Assembly (NCBI RefSeq): GCF_045862395.1
Contig: NZ_AP023087.1
Span: forward strand, 3,658,001 to 3,722,000
Direction: 5' to 3'
Source: Marinicellulosiphila megalodicopiae
GTDB lineage: Bacteria; Pseudomonadota; Gammaproteobacteria; Pseudomonadales; Natronospirillaceae
Length of the DNA: 64,000 nt
Position numbers and translations under genes: made by a program
The notes under the pieces: generated by a model
The model's input: only the letters and a program-made list of their open reading frames with translations
Told to the model about the DNA's origin: nothing
The model's database searches: none
Shown: positions 43,489-51,895 of the stretch, piece by piece
How positions within the stretch are numbered: position 1 is the stretch's first letter
How the letters are laid out: every line of letters starts with the position of its first letter

Positions 43489-44415
43489 TCAATTCGCTTC
43501 TTGGAAAATAATTTTTGCTGTATGAATGTCTTGTTGTATTTGAGCTTTCAATTCTTCTAACGAATTGAATTTTTTTATATCTCTTATTTTTTTTACAAAA
43601 CGCGTTTCAATAATTTGATCATAAATATCTTGATCAAAATCTAATAGATGCACTTCTAAAATCGGCTTAAAACTATTGATTGTTGGTCTTGCGCCAACAT
43701 TAGCAACAGCATTCACCGTTTTATTATTTATTTGGACAGTACAGGCCCATACCCCATCAATTGCTGGCAACAATGTTTTTAAACTGATGTTTGCCGTGGG
43801 TGTATTAATTGTGCGGCCTAAGTGATTACCATGCACCACTTTACCAATAATCGAGTATTCTCGACCTAATAAAGCATGAGTGCTTTTAATGTCGCCTTGT
43901 TGTAAATGTTTGCGTATTAATGAGCTGCTAATGCGCTTGTTATTGGCTGTGACACTTTGAGCTTGTTCAACTTGCACACCCATTGGCTTAAGTGTGTGCT
44001 TTAAAAATTCAAAGTCGCCGTCTCGATTACAACCAAATCGAAAATCATCACCTACGATGATGGCTTTTGCATTTAATTGTTTTAATAAAATATCTTCTAC
44101 AAATTGTGTCGCCGATAATGTCTGAATGCTTTTATTAAACCCAATACAATATGCAGTATCGACCTTGTAATGATCCAACCAATGCAATTTATTACGCAAA
44201 TTGGTGATGCGACATGGCGCTTTTTCTTTTAAAAAATATTCTTTAGGTTGCGGTTCAAAAAAACAAGCAACGGATTGCCAGTTGTTTTGCTCGGCTAATT
44301 CATTAGCTCGCTTAATTAATGCCTGATGACCTAAATGCACTGCATCGAAGTTTCCAATGCATACCACGGACGGTTGCTGCTGGTTCAATACTGTCGGATG
44401 TTTGTAAAAACGCAT
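43489..44415 (-). CDS. ribF: Bifunctional riboflavin kinase / FAD synthetase
   Basis: Makes FMN and then FAD from riboflavin. The 308 residues have an N-terminal nucleotidyltransferase domain (VVCIGNFDAVHLGHQALIKRA; VEDILLKQLNAKAIIVGDDFRFG; SSSLIRKHL) and a C-terminal flavokinase domain (REYSIIGKVVHGNHLGRTINTPTANI; GVWACTVQI; LEVHLLDFDQDIY). It lies 42 bp after murJ on the same strand, then ileS, as in many gammaproteobacteria. Confidence 0.98.
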   Translation of the reverse strand: MRFYKHPTVLNQQQPSVVCIGNFDAVHLGHQALIKRANELAEQNNWQSVACFFEPQPKEYFLKEKAPCRITNLRNKLHWLDHYKVDTAYCIGFNKSIQTLSATQFVEDILLKQLNAKAIIVGDDFRFGCNRDGDFEFLKHTLKPMGVQVEQAQSVTANNKRISSSLIRKHLQQGDIKSTHALLGREYSIIGKVVHGNHLGRTINTPTANISLKTLLPAIDGVWACTVQINNKTVNAVANVGARPTINSFKPILEVHLLDFDQDIYDQIIETRFVKKIRDIKKFNSLEELKAQIQQDIHTAKIIFQEAN

Positions 44416-44457
44416 AAATATCAGTGAATAATCGCAAACACGCGATTATACGCTAGG

Positions 44458-46002
44458 TTAATTGCTTTTTAAATGACGAAATCTTATGCCTAACAGCATC
44501 AAACTGATTACGTAAATTAAGATCCCCGAAACCACTAACATTAAAAGTGTTTGAACCTGCTCAAACTTAGCTACTTCGCCCCACCAAATTGGTTCTGGAC
44601 TCAACCACATCAAGCCTAGAATCATTGCGATAGCGCCCATTATTGCTGACATCCAGCATCTTATTTCTTTTAAATTGGGTTTAAGCATATTTTGTTTAAT
44701 CATCACAATAATTAAAAGTAACGCATTACTCCAAGCACTGATGGCTGTAGCCATTGCTAATCCTACCCAGCCAAATATAGATGCGGCGATGATATTGGCA
44801 ATGATATTTACCCCAACAGCAATCAGGCCAATTTTAACAGGGGTTTTGGTGTCTTTACGGGCAAAAAAGCTAGGCACCAGTACTTTGACCAACATAAATG
44901 CTGGAATGGCACAGGCATAAGCGGTTAATGCCTGAGACGAGGCAAGCACATCGCTGTATTTAAACTTTCCGCTTAAAAACAACGTAGACAACATCGGCAA
45001 AGCTAAATACACAAGTGCAGCCGCAGCTGGAATCCCTACAAACAACACAATGCGAATGGCCCACATCACTGTGTTTTCAAATGACTGCGCTTCTTTTTTA
45101 ATAAACTGTTTTGATAGAACAGGTAAAATCACCGTTGCGATAGCAATGCCAATAATACCCAAAGGCAATTCAGACAAACGTAAACCGTAATACAACCACG
45201 ACACGACATTCCCTTCTTTAAACAAGGTAGCGATTGCACTGTCGATTAATAAATTAATTTGTGTGACCGACACTGCAAACATACCCGGTAACATCAATTT
45301 AATGATTTCAGATGTGCCTTCGTGTTTTTGCTTAAAACTTGGCCAAACCAACAACCCTATTTTTTTTAATTCCCAAAGCATAAACAGACTTTGTAATATT
45401 CCAGCTACCACTACCGCCCAAGCTAAAACAAACACTGAATAATTAAAGTACTGCGCCACAAAAAGTGCTGCCACTATAAATGAGATATTAAGTAACACTG
45501 GCGCAAAGGCGGGAGCGAAGAATTTGTCGTAGCTATTAAGCACACTACTGGCTAAAGAAATAAACGTGATAAACCATAAAAACGGAAAGGTGATTCTTAA
45601 CATGTCAGTCATGATGCCATAACGAGGCGAATTTTCTCGATCCGTGAAAAAGCCATAACCAAATACAAAAGAAAATACAGGTGTAAAAATAACACCAATT
45701 AAACACAATATACCGACAAAACTTAGCAGCCTCGCCAAAACAGCTTTAAACAAAATGGCCGCATCTGCTTTTGAGTTTTGCTGCGCTTGAGTAAACACTG
45801 GCATAAATGCCTGACTGAATGCACCTTCTGCAAAAATTCGTCTAAAAAAGTTAGGGATTTTAAACGCTAGAAAAAAAGCATCCGTTGAAGCACTGACACC
45901 AAACACATTGCCAATCACCATATCCCGAACTAAACCCAGTATGCGAGAACATAGTGTCCCTACTCCAACTAATGCAGACCTTCCAATTAATTTTTTACTC
46001 AT
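44458..46002 (-). CDS. murJ: Lipid II flippase MurJ
   Basis: Moves the peptidoglycan precursor lipid II across the inner membrane. The 514 residues and about 14 membrane helices match the MviN/MurJ family. The start MSKKLIGRSALVGVGTLCSRILGLVRDMVIGNVFGVSASTDAFFLAFKIPNFFRRIFAEGAFSQAFMPVF is the family signature. A conserved Arg/Asp set is visible in LVRDM and TDAFFLAF. It diverges from rpsT and precedes ribF, the standard order. Confidence 0.98.
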   Translation of the reverse strand: MSKKLIGRSALVGVGTLCSRILGLVRDMVIGNVFGVSASTDAFFLAFKIPNFFRRIFAEGAFSQAFMPVFTQAQQNSKADAAILFKAVLARLLSFVGILCLIGVIFTPVFSFVFGYGFFTDRENSPRYGIMTDMLRITFPFLWFITFISLASSVLNSYDKFFAPAFAPVLLNISFIVAALFVAQYFNYSVFVLAWAVVVAGILQSLFMLWELKKIGLLVWPSFKQKHEGTSEIIKLMLPGMFAVSVTQINLLIDSAIATLFKEGNVVSWLYYGLRLSELPLGIIGIAIATVILPVLSKQFIKKEAQSFENTVMWAIRIVLFVGIPAAAALVYLALPMLSTLFLSGKFKYSDVLASSQALTAYACAIPAFMLVKVLVPSFFARKDTKTPVKIGLIAVGVNIIANIIAASIFGWVGLAMATAISAWSNALLLIIVMIKQNMLKPNLKEIRCWMSAIMGAIAMILGLMWLSPEPIWWGEVAKFEQVQTLLMLVVSGILIYVISLMLLGIRFRHLKSN

Positions 46003-46087
46003 AAATCATCAAATTAAACTTTATCAAATTGGATTGTACTTGATTCAAAAGTTAGTCTCTATATATTCAATATGATTGAGTTAGCTA

Positions 46088-46116
46088 TTGACAAAATTGA
46101 ATTGCAAACGTAAAAT
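46088..46116 (+). promoter_or_regulatory. Sigma-70 promoter of rpsT
   Basis: TTGACA (46088-46093), 17-base spacer, TAAAAT (46111-46116): a near-consensus strong promoter, as expected for a ribosomal protein gene. Confidence 0.9.
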
Positions 46117-46152
46117 CCGCCCTCTTTTTATTCACCCATACAGGAGAAGATC

Positions 46153-46422
46153 GTGGCAAATTCAGCTGGATCTAAAAAACGCGCACGTCAGGCTGTAGTA
46201 CGCCGCGCACACAATGCAAGTCTACGTTCTATGTCACGTACTTACGTTAAAAAAATTGACGTTCAAATTGAAGCAAACAACTATGAAGCAGCAACTGAAG
46301 CATTCAAAACTGCTCAACCTCTTCTAGATGGCTTAGTTAACAAAAACATCATCAGCAAAAACCGTGTTGCTCGTATGAAAAGCCGTTTGAATGCAAGAAT
46401 CAAAGCACTTAAAGCTGCTTAA
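46153..46422 (+). CDS. rpsT: 30S ribosomal protein S20
   Basis: 89 residues, MANSAGSKKRARQAVVRRAHNASLRSMSRTYVKKI at the start, the usual S20 helix bundle with KNIISKNRVARMKSRLNARIKAL at the end. The start codon is GTG with AGGAG six bases before it; E. coli S20 also uses a non-ATG start, linked to autoregulation of translation. Strong promoter upstream, strong terminator downstream. Confidence 0.98.
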   Translation: MANSAGSKKRARQAVVRRAHNASLRSMSRTYVKKIDVQIEANNYEAATEAFKTAQPLLDGLVNKNIISKNRVARMKSRLNARIKALKAA

Positions 46423-46442
46423 TTCTTCATTTATTTGAACAA

Positions 46443-46470
46443 AAAAAAACCGACTTTCGTCGGTTTTTTT
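46443..46470 (+). terminator. Intrinsic terminator of rpsT
   Basis: A7-ACCGAC, loop TTTC, GTCGGTTTTTTT. The A and T tails extend the stem and make it bidirectional. Confidence 0.93.
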
Positions 46471-46560
46471 ATGCCTGTAATACATACAACAGCCTTCCAA
46501 TTTAGCCCACCTAAAACAAACTCAAACCAAATATATATCAACTTTATTCAAGACAAAAAA

Positions 46561-46580
46561 AAGCCGACTTACGTCGGCTT
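46561..46580 (-). terminator. Intrinsic terminator of the outer-membrane protein gene
   Basis: AAGCCGAC, loop TTAC, GTCGGCTT, with an A-run on the plus strand (T-run on the transcribed minus strand). It lies 27 bp after the porin-like stop. Confidence 0.92.
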
Positions 46581-46606
46581 TAATATTTTAACTATTTAAG
46601 CAATTC

Positions 46607-48166
46607 TTAGAAAGAATAACCAGCAGTTAATACTAACTTATTGGTAAAGTTAACATCACCACGATCATCTTCTGGACCATGATCATCATCTTCGTTTTCA
46701 CGAGAACCATCAGTATCCATTTCATATGCAGCACTTAAATTTGCACCACCCTCAAGCTCGTAGTTAGCCCAAATTTTGATTTCAGACGCTTTATCTTTCT
46801 TAGCATACGTATGTACATATAAACCAGAAGCATCAACACCATTAGTAGAACCATCTTCATTTAGAGCAGTTTCACCAGCTTTAGACCAGAAAGAAGCACC
46901 TGTTTCAACACCACTACTGAAATTATAAGTCGCTTCAACACCGATAGCACTATCAGCATCAGCACCATCAGGCATTGTTGTTTCAGTCATTAACTTAACT
47001 GAATAATCTGCTTGAGACTTAGTACCGAATTCAGATTTAACATTGTTAGCTGCCTCAGTTTCAAGAGTAAATTCAACTTGACCGTAATAGAATTCATAAT
47101 CCATACGCGCTTTCAAGTAAACTTGAATTGAATCCTCAACTGCATCATCACCATCATTAGGTATAGTTACTTTAGCTTCTGCAGTTGCCCAAGAGATATC
47201 ACTATCTTGATCAGAGTCAAGATCTAATGTGTAAGATACACCAGCTTGAATTGCATTTGTCTCATCTCTCATACCGAATGAACCAAAGGCAGTAATAGCA
47301 TCATTGTCAGTATAATTAACTCGAGCACCCAAAACATTAATTACATCAACAGACTCATCTAAACTACCAGAACCATTGTTAAAAGATGCTACAGCACTTA
47401 AAGAACGATTAATTTTGCTATTAACCATCAAACCAATAAAAGGCTTAGTAGCTGCTGATGCCTCAGGATCTGTTGCAGTATTCACACCATCCTCAGCGTA
47501 CTGTACGTTGAAGGAGTATTCAGTTTGAGAGCCAGGAGCTTTGAATTGAGCTAAAGCAGCAACACTGAAATCAGAACCATTTGAATCATCTTCATGGAAT
47601 GTTGGCTCCGCACCAGCAACATAAGGAACTTCATCAGAATCATCTGCAGCATCTTCAATCTGAGCTTGGAATTTTAAACCTTTAACGCCAAACGCTTTAG
47701 TTTTATCTGTATAACGGAAAGCACCATCAACTCCATAAGAGATTGGATCACCCAAACCTTCGATACCAGCGCCTTCAGTAACAATAATACTACCTAAAGT
47801 CGGACTAATGCTCCAAGTACCATCATCATAAATAGCATTTTCAACAACAAAGTTAATATCGTCATCATCGCCATCTTGTACAATTTTCAAACTAATTTTA
47901 AAGTTATCATCTTTAACATCAAAAGACATTGAACCAGCTTGTGAATCTTCATTTGCTTTAGATAAAGCGTCAGTATCTGACTGGTGTTTTGATGCATTAT
48001 CAAATTCAAAAGTTGATTTGAATTCTACTGAACCAGAAAAGTTAGCATTACTATCTTCGTTATTATCGCCGTTAACTTTTACATCTGTAGATGCCATTGC
48101 TGACATTGAAACAGCAGCAGCCAAAGCTGTTACTGCAAAACCTGAAGCAAGTTTAGTCGCTTTCAT
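46607..48166 (-). CDS. Porin-like acidic outer-membrane protein
   Basis: 519 residues. Signal peptide MKATKLASGFAVTALAAAVSMSAMAS is followed by a very Asp/Glu-rich chain of alternating beta strands and the ending NKLVLTAGYSF, whose C-terminal Phe is the usual signal for barrel assembly by BAM. The acidic composition is typical of surface proteins from marine bacteria. It is probably a channel or porin, but no exact family was recognised. AGGGG precedes the ATG. An IS5-group element is inserted 98 bp upstream of the start and may alter its promoter. Confidence 0.75.
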   Translation of the reverse strand: MKATKLASGFAVTALAAAVSMSAMASTDVKVNGDNNEDSNANFSGSVEFKSTFEFDNASKHQSDTDALSKANEDSQAGSMSFDVKDDNFKISLKIVQDGDDDDINFVVENAIYDDGTWSISPTLGSIIVTEGAGIEGLGDPISYGVDGAFRYTDKTKAFGVKGLKFQAQIEDAADDSDEVPYVAGAEPTFHEDDSNGSDFSVAALAQFKAPGSQTEYSFNVQYAEDGVNTATDPEASAATKPFIGLMVNSKINRSLSAVASFNNGSGSLDESVDVINVLGARVNYTDNDAITAFGSFGMRDETNAIQAGVSYTLDLDSDQDSDISWATAEAKVTIPNDGDDAVEDSIQVYLKARMDYEFYYGQVEFTLETEAANNVKSEFGTKSQADYSVKLMTETTMPDGADADSAIGVEATYNFSSGVETGASFWSKAGETALNEDGSTNGVDASGLYVHTYAKKDKASEIKIWANYELEGGANLSAAYEMDTDGSRENEDDDHGPEDDRGDVNFTNKLVLTAGYSF

Positions 48167-48331
48167 TTAGTTTCCCCTAATTTTTGAATTATTGTTGGCC
48201 GAAGCCAGATCTTAAAATTACGACATCAAGATTAAAAATCTTTTTGCCAATTTATTATTGTTAAGGAAACTCTGTTTAAATAATGCTAAAATATGAGTGT
48301 CCATTAATTTTAAATAAAACCTATATATCAC

Positions 48332-49288
48332 ATGAAACAACTCAGCTTTACAGACGCAGAATCCCATTTAAAACGAAAACAAACTCGAAAAGAAAAATTC
48401 CTTAATCAAATGGAAGAACTTGTTCCTTGGGGCGTTTTTCTGCCTATCATCGAGCCATTTTATCCAAAAATGCATAAAAAAGGTCGTCAGCCTTACCCGC
48501 TTGAAACGATGCTTCGTGTTCATTTAATGCAAAACTGGTATACGATGAGTGATCCATCAATGGAGGATGCACTTTATGAAATTGCATCTATGCGACAATT
48601 TGCTCGATTAGAATTAACACATAAAATTCCTGATGAAACGACCATCTTAAAATTTAGGCATTTGCTTGAGAAGCATAAATTACAAGAAAAAATGCAACAA
48701 GCCATGAACCAAATTATGGTTGATCAAGGTGTATTATTAAAAGAAGGGACACTGATGGACGCCACAATTATTCACGCATCACCTTCAACCAAAAACAAAT
48801 CGAAAGCACGCGATCCAGAAATGCATTCCTGCAAAAAAGCGAATCAATATTATTTTGGAATGAAAGCGCACGTGGGTGTCGACATGCACACAGGCGTGGC
48901 GCACAGCATGACATTTACATCGGCTAATCATCATGATGTGACCGAAGCGCATAATTTATTGCACGGTGAAGAAAAATTAATAGGTGGTGACAGCGGGTAT
49001 TTAGGTGCGGATCAGCGTGAAGAAAATAAAGATGTTTCAGCCCAATGGCTGATCGCAGAGCGACCAAGTTCATTAGTAAAAAAACACGGGACGGGCACAA
49101 TTTACAATGACAAAAAAGCCACGGAAAAAATAAAGGCGCAATTAAGAGCGAAGGTGGAGCATATTTTTAGAATCGTAAAGTGTCAGTTTGGATTTCGAAA
49201 AGTGAAATACAAAGGGCTGGCAAAAAATGCGGCACAGCTGACGATGTTATTTACGTTAGCCAATATTTATATGATGAGGAATTTATAA
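48332..49288 (+). CDS. IS5-family transposase
   Basis: 318-residue DDE transposase closely resembling E. coli IS5 InsH. The start is MKQLSFTDAESHLKRKQTRKEKFLNQMEELVPW, and the middle is RQPYPLETMLRVHLMQNWYTMSDPSMEDALYEIASMRQFARL. The catalytic residues lie in GTLMDATIIHASPS (Asp), IGGDSGYLGADQREE (Asp) and AKVEHIFRIVKCQFGFRKVKYKGL (Glu). No frameshift is seen, so the protein should be active. About 147 bp of non-coding DNA with hairpins follows before the right repeat. Confidence 0.97.
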   Translation: MKQLSFTDAESHLKRKQTRKEKFLNQMEELVPWGVFLPIIEPFYPKMHKKGRQPYPLETMLRVHLMQNWYTMSDPSMEDALYEIASMRQFARLELTHKIPDETTILKFRHLLEKHKLQEKMQQAMNQIMVDQGVLLKEGTLMDATIIHASPSTKNKSKARDPEMHSCKKANQYYFGMKAHVGVDMHTGVAHSMTFTSANHHDVTEAHNLLHGEEKLIGGDSGYLGADQREENKDVSAQWLIAERPSSLVKKHGTGTIYNDKKATEKIKAQLRAKVEHIFRIVKCQFGFRKVKYKGLAKNAAQLTMLFTLANIYMMRNL

Positions 49289-49307
49289 ATGAACTAGGCG
49301 AGTTGTG

Positions 49308-49339
49308 CCTAGAATTTGGCAAACCAGTCAAATTCTAGG
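49308..49339 (+). terminator. Hairpin inside the IS after the transposase
   Basis: CCTAGAATTTG (49308-49318), 10-base loop, CAAATTCTAGG (49329-49339): a perfect 11-bp stem 20 bp after the transposase stop, without a T-run. A second small stem GCGA/TCGC with T6 follows at about 49347. Together they may end the transcript or protect the IS from outside expression. Confidence 0.6.
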
Positions 49340-49439
49340 AAGTATGCGAGTTTTTTCGCAATTTCAGGGTGTTTTTTAGAAAAAAATTGTAAGATTTTTT
49401 TTATTGAGTCTTTAGGATTCTAAATCAGAGATTCCTTAA

Positions 49440-49767
49440 AATTTCTTTGCGTAGACTAACTGCACTACACATTGAAAGTCAAAGCAAATCTTCTTCTTTA
49501 CCCAGCATCAAATAATACAGAGAAATCCATTTTTCAGAAGAACTCATTATTTGCAGCTGCGCCAACGTAAGTTGGTTATGGGTGGCTATAAAACCAGACT
49601 CACACAACTAGGTCAACCCATTTATTAAAAAAAAATTACAATTTAACTTTTTTTTTTCAATTTCACGGAACTTATATCAATATGGCCGCATTTTAATTTA
49701 CATTGGATTAATTTTATGCAAATGACTAATAATTCAACAACCTATTAGTCATTTAATTTAATTTTAT
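49440..49767. other. Intergenic stretch between the IS and ilvA
   Basis: 328 bp. It contains a minus-strand open frame of 42 codons without a good start at 49479-49607, possibly a gene remnant, and the 12-bp hairpin at 49720-49754. Two long A/T tracts (about 49628 and 49647) lie between them. No RNA gene was recognised. Confidence 0.5.
49720..49754 (-). terminator. Terminator-like hairpin after ilvA
   Basis: AAATGACTAATA and TATTAGTCATTT form a perfect 12-bp stem around an 11-base loop, 14 bp after the ilvA stop. The T-rich side is stronger on the plus strand; it may work both ways. Confidence 0.6.
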
Positions 49768-51279
49768 TTATGCTAAAAATAATTTATATGCTGGGTTGTC
49801 ACTTTCATCCCAATATTGATAACCAATTTCATCTAATGACTGTTCGAATTCTTGTATTTCATTTTCAGGTATTTGAATTCCTGCCAAAACTCGACCATAC
49901 GCAGCACCATTATTTCGATAATGAAACAAACTAATATTCCATTTAAAACCTAATTTTTTTAAGAAATTCAATAAAGCACTTGGTCTTTCTGGAAATTCAA
50001 ATCTGAAAATTCGCTCATCACTTACACCTTCAGCACGGCCTCCTACCATATAACGAATATGATTGATTGCCATATTGTTTTCAGTTAAATCTTCGACATG
50101 GTACTCATTTTCAACCAATTCACTGATAATTGAGAGTCGATCTTCCAATCCTGAGACCTGCACACCCACAAAAATTTGCGCACTTTGTGGATCGTCATAC
50201 CGGTAATTAAATTCAGTGATTGTCCTTTTACCCACTATAGAACAGAATTTTTTAAAACTTCCCGGACTCTCATCAATTGTTACTGCCAGCAACGCTTCGG
50301 TTTGCTCGCCAATATTTGATTGCTCCGCAATATATCGCAAACGGTCAAAATTCATATTTGCACCCGAACATATAGCAATTAAATTACGATCTTTAATATT
50401 ATGCTCTTGCACGTACTTTTTAAGACCTGCCACCCCCAATGCACCAGCTGGCTCTGCTACTGATCGTGTATCATCAAAAATATCTTTAATAGCAGCGCAT
50501 ATTTCTGCTGCATTAATGGTGATAACTTCATCGACTGTATCTTTAAGAATATTAAACGTCTCTTTACCTATTTGCGCAACAGCCACACCATCAGCAAAAA
50601 TACCTACTTTATCTAGTACAACACGCTTACCTGCATCCATAGCAGCCTTTAAGCAGGCCGACTCCTCATATTCTACCGCGATGATTTTTATTTCAGGTCT
50701 AAGATATTTTATATAGGCCGCCATTCCAGCACACAAACCGCCACCCCCTACTGGAATAAACACGGCCTCAATAGGATCAGACATTTCTTGAAGGATTTCT
50801 CTTGCGACTGTGCCCTGCCCCGCAATCACATCCAAGTCATCAAAAGGGTGAATAAACGTTAAATCTTCTTCCAACATGATTTTTTGCGAGTATTTAAACG
50901 CATCGTCATAAGCATCACCGTGTAATTTTACTCGCCCGCCGCGATCTCGAACCGATTTTACTTTAATAGCGGGTGTGGTTTTTGGCATAACGATGGTGGT
51001 TTTCACACCTAAAATTCGGCCTGATTCTGCAATACCCTGCGCGTGGTTTCCGGCTGATGCGCAAATCACTCCTTTTTTTCTTTGCTCTTCCGTTAATTGC
51101 TGCATTCTATTAAATGCACCACGAAGTTTAAATGAAAATACTGACTGCAAATCTTCGCGTTTAATGAATACACGGTTATCTAGCTTCTTGGATAACGATG
51201 ACGCCTCATCTAAGGGCGTCGTTTTGGCTGCTTTATATATAGCAGCATTAAGGATTTTTTTGACCATTGACTCTAACAT
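49768..51279 (-). CDS. ilvA: Biosynthetic threonine ammonia-lyase
   Basis: PLP enzyme converting threonine to 2-oxobutanoate, the first step to isoleucine. The 503 residues have the catalytic domain with the PLP-lysine in QSVFSFKLRGAFNRM, SAGNHAQG, and GGGGLCAG (phosphate loop), plus two C-terminal ACT-like regulatory domains (about 325-503), the long isoleucine-inhibited form. ATG codons at 51279 or 51267 are both possible; GAG precedes the second. A hairpin follows the stop. zapA lies upstream, 65 bp away. Confidence 0.97.
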   Translation of the reverse strand: MLESMVKKILNAAIYKAAKTTPLDEASSLSKKLDNRVFIKREDLQSVFSFKLRGAFNRMQQLTEEQRKKGVICASAGNHAQGIAESGRILGVKTTIVMPKTTPAIKVKSVRDRGGRVKLHGDAYDDAFKYSQKIMLEEDLTFIHPFDDLDVIAGQGTVAREILQEMSDPIEAVFIPVGGGGLCAGMAAYIKYLRPEIKIIAVEYEESACLKAAMDAGKRVVLDKVGIFADGVAVAQIGKETFNILKDTVDEVITINAAEICAAIKDIFDDTRSVAEPAGALGVAGLKKYVQEHNIKDRNLIAICSGANMNFDRLRYIAEQSNIGEQTEALLAVTIDESPGSFKKFCSIVGKRTITEFNYRYDDPQSAQIFVGVQVSGLEDRLSIISELVENEYHVEDLTENNMAINHIRYMVGGRAEGVSDERIFRFEFPERPSALLNFLKKLGFKWNISLFHYRNNGAAYGRVLAGIQIPENEIQEFEQSLDEIGYQYWDESDNPAYKLFLA

Positions 51280-51344
51280 GAAATACTCGTTTAAATCGGT
51301 GTGGGTTTTAGTTTAAAAATTAAACCAAAAATTAAAAGAAGGGA

Positions 51345-51623
51345 TTAAGAAATTCGCTCATCAATTTGCGCCATCATTCGCTCAATTGATTGCGAATCAA
51401 CATTTTTACTTTTGGCGGATAATAATTCATTTGCAATATTTAAAGCAGCCATCATGGCGATGCGCTCTACACCAAATACGCCTGCTTTTTTAGCTTTTAA
51501 CATCATTTCATCAACCATTTTAGCCGCAGCCAATAATTGATCCTGTGCGTCTTCTGGGCACGCTATACGAAGTTCCTGGTCGTATATTTTGAGGTTTACA
51601 CTGTTGTGCTCACTACTCATCAC
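51345..51623 (-). CDS. zapA: Cell division protein ZapA
   Basis: 92 residues: VNLKIYDQELRIACPEDAQDQLLAAAKMVDEMMLKAKKAGVFGVERIAMMAALNIANELLSAK, the ZapA FtsZ-binding head followed by a helical tail. It bundles FtsZ at the Z ring. It overlaps by 11 bp the gene for a ZapB-like coiled coil. In many gammaproteobacteria 6S RNA and a 5-formyl-THF cyclo-ligase gene follow zapA; here only 65 bp separate it from ilvA, so neither is present. Confidence 0.93.
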   Translation of the reverse strand: MMSSEHNSVNLKIYDQELRIACPEDAQDQLLAAAKMVDEMMLKAKKAGVFGVERIAMMAALNIANELLSAKSKNVDSQSIERMMAQIDERIS

Positions 51624-51825
51624 TATTCTCCATCGCTCTTAACTTTTCAATCATGATACCAATTTTTTGACGAGCTAAATCGTTTTGCTTAACCAATTTC
51701 TCACGCTCTTGCCTCCAAACTAGCTGCTGGCTTTTAAGCTTAATATTGTCTTTTTTTAGTGTATCGAACTGCTCAAGCAAAGTTGTAATTTTACTTTCCA
51801 ATACTGACATGTGAGCGTTTTGCAT
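51613..51825 (-). CDS. Small coiled-coil protein paired with zapA (TIGR02449/ZapB-like)
   Basis: 70 residues, almost entirely heptad-like (MSVLESKITTLLEQFDTLKKDNIKLKSQQLVWRQEREKLVKQNDLARQKIGIMIEKLRAMEN), matching the small TIGR02449 family always found before zapA. AGGGG lies 5 bases before the ATG. It probably joins ZapA in Z-ring assembly; this is inferred from linkage and ZapB-like form. Confidence 0.9.
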   Translation of the reverse strand: MQNAHMSVLESKITTLLEQFDTLKKDNIKLKSQQLVWRQEREKLVKQNDLARQKIGIMIEKLRAMENSDE

Positions 51826-51895
51826 GATTACCCCTTAACAACTAAAACCATGATTTTATGCAATTTATAGTTCAGTTCCTATAATTTATAAAAGT

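Larger units (their letters stand above)
48265..49435 (+). mobile_element. Complete IS5-group insertion sequence
   Basis: 1171 bp bounded by imperfect terminal inverted repeats: GGAAACTCTGTTTA on the left and GGAATCTCTGATTTA on the right (complement). It is flanked by TTAA at 48261-48264 and 49436-49439, a 4-bp duplication that fits the YTAR target of IS5. It contains one full transposase gene, so it looks intact and recent. Length is close to IS5 (about 1.2 kb). It lies between the porin-like gene and a stretch holding a possible gene remnant. Confidence 0.95.

Noticed and set aside
49717..49749. Ten-codon frame MQMTNNSTTY on the plus strand near ilvA.
   Set aside because: It lies within the 12-bp hairpin and points away from ilvA; it cannot be its leader peptide.
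51280..51344. Expected place of 6S RNA after zapA.
   Set aside because: Only 65 bp separate zapA from ilvA, too short for 6S RNA; none of the other gaps shows its typical closing stem.
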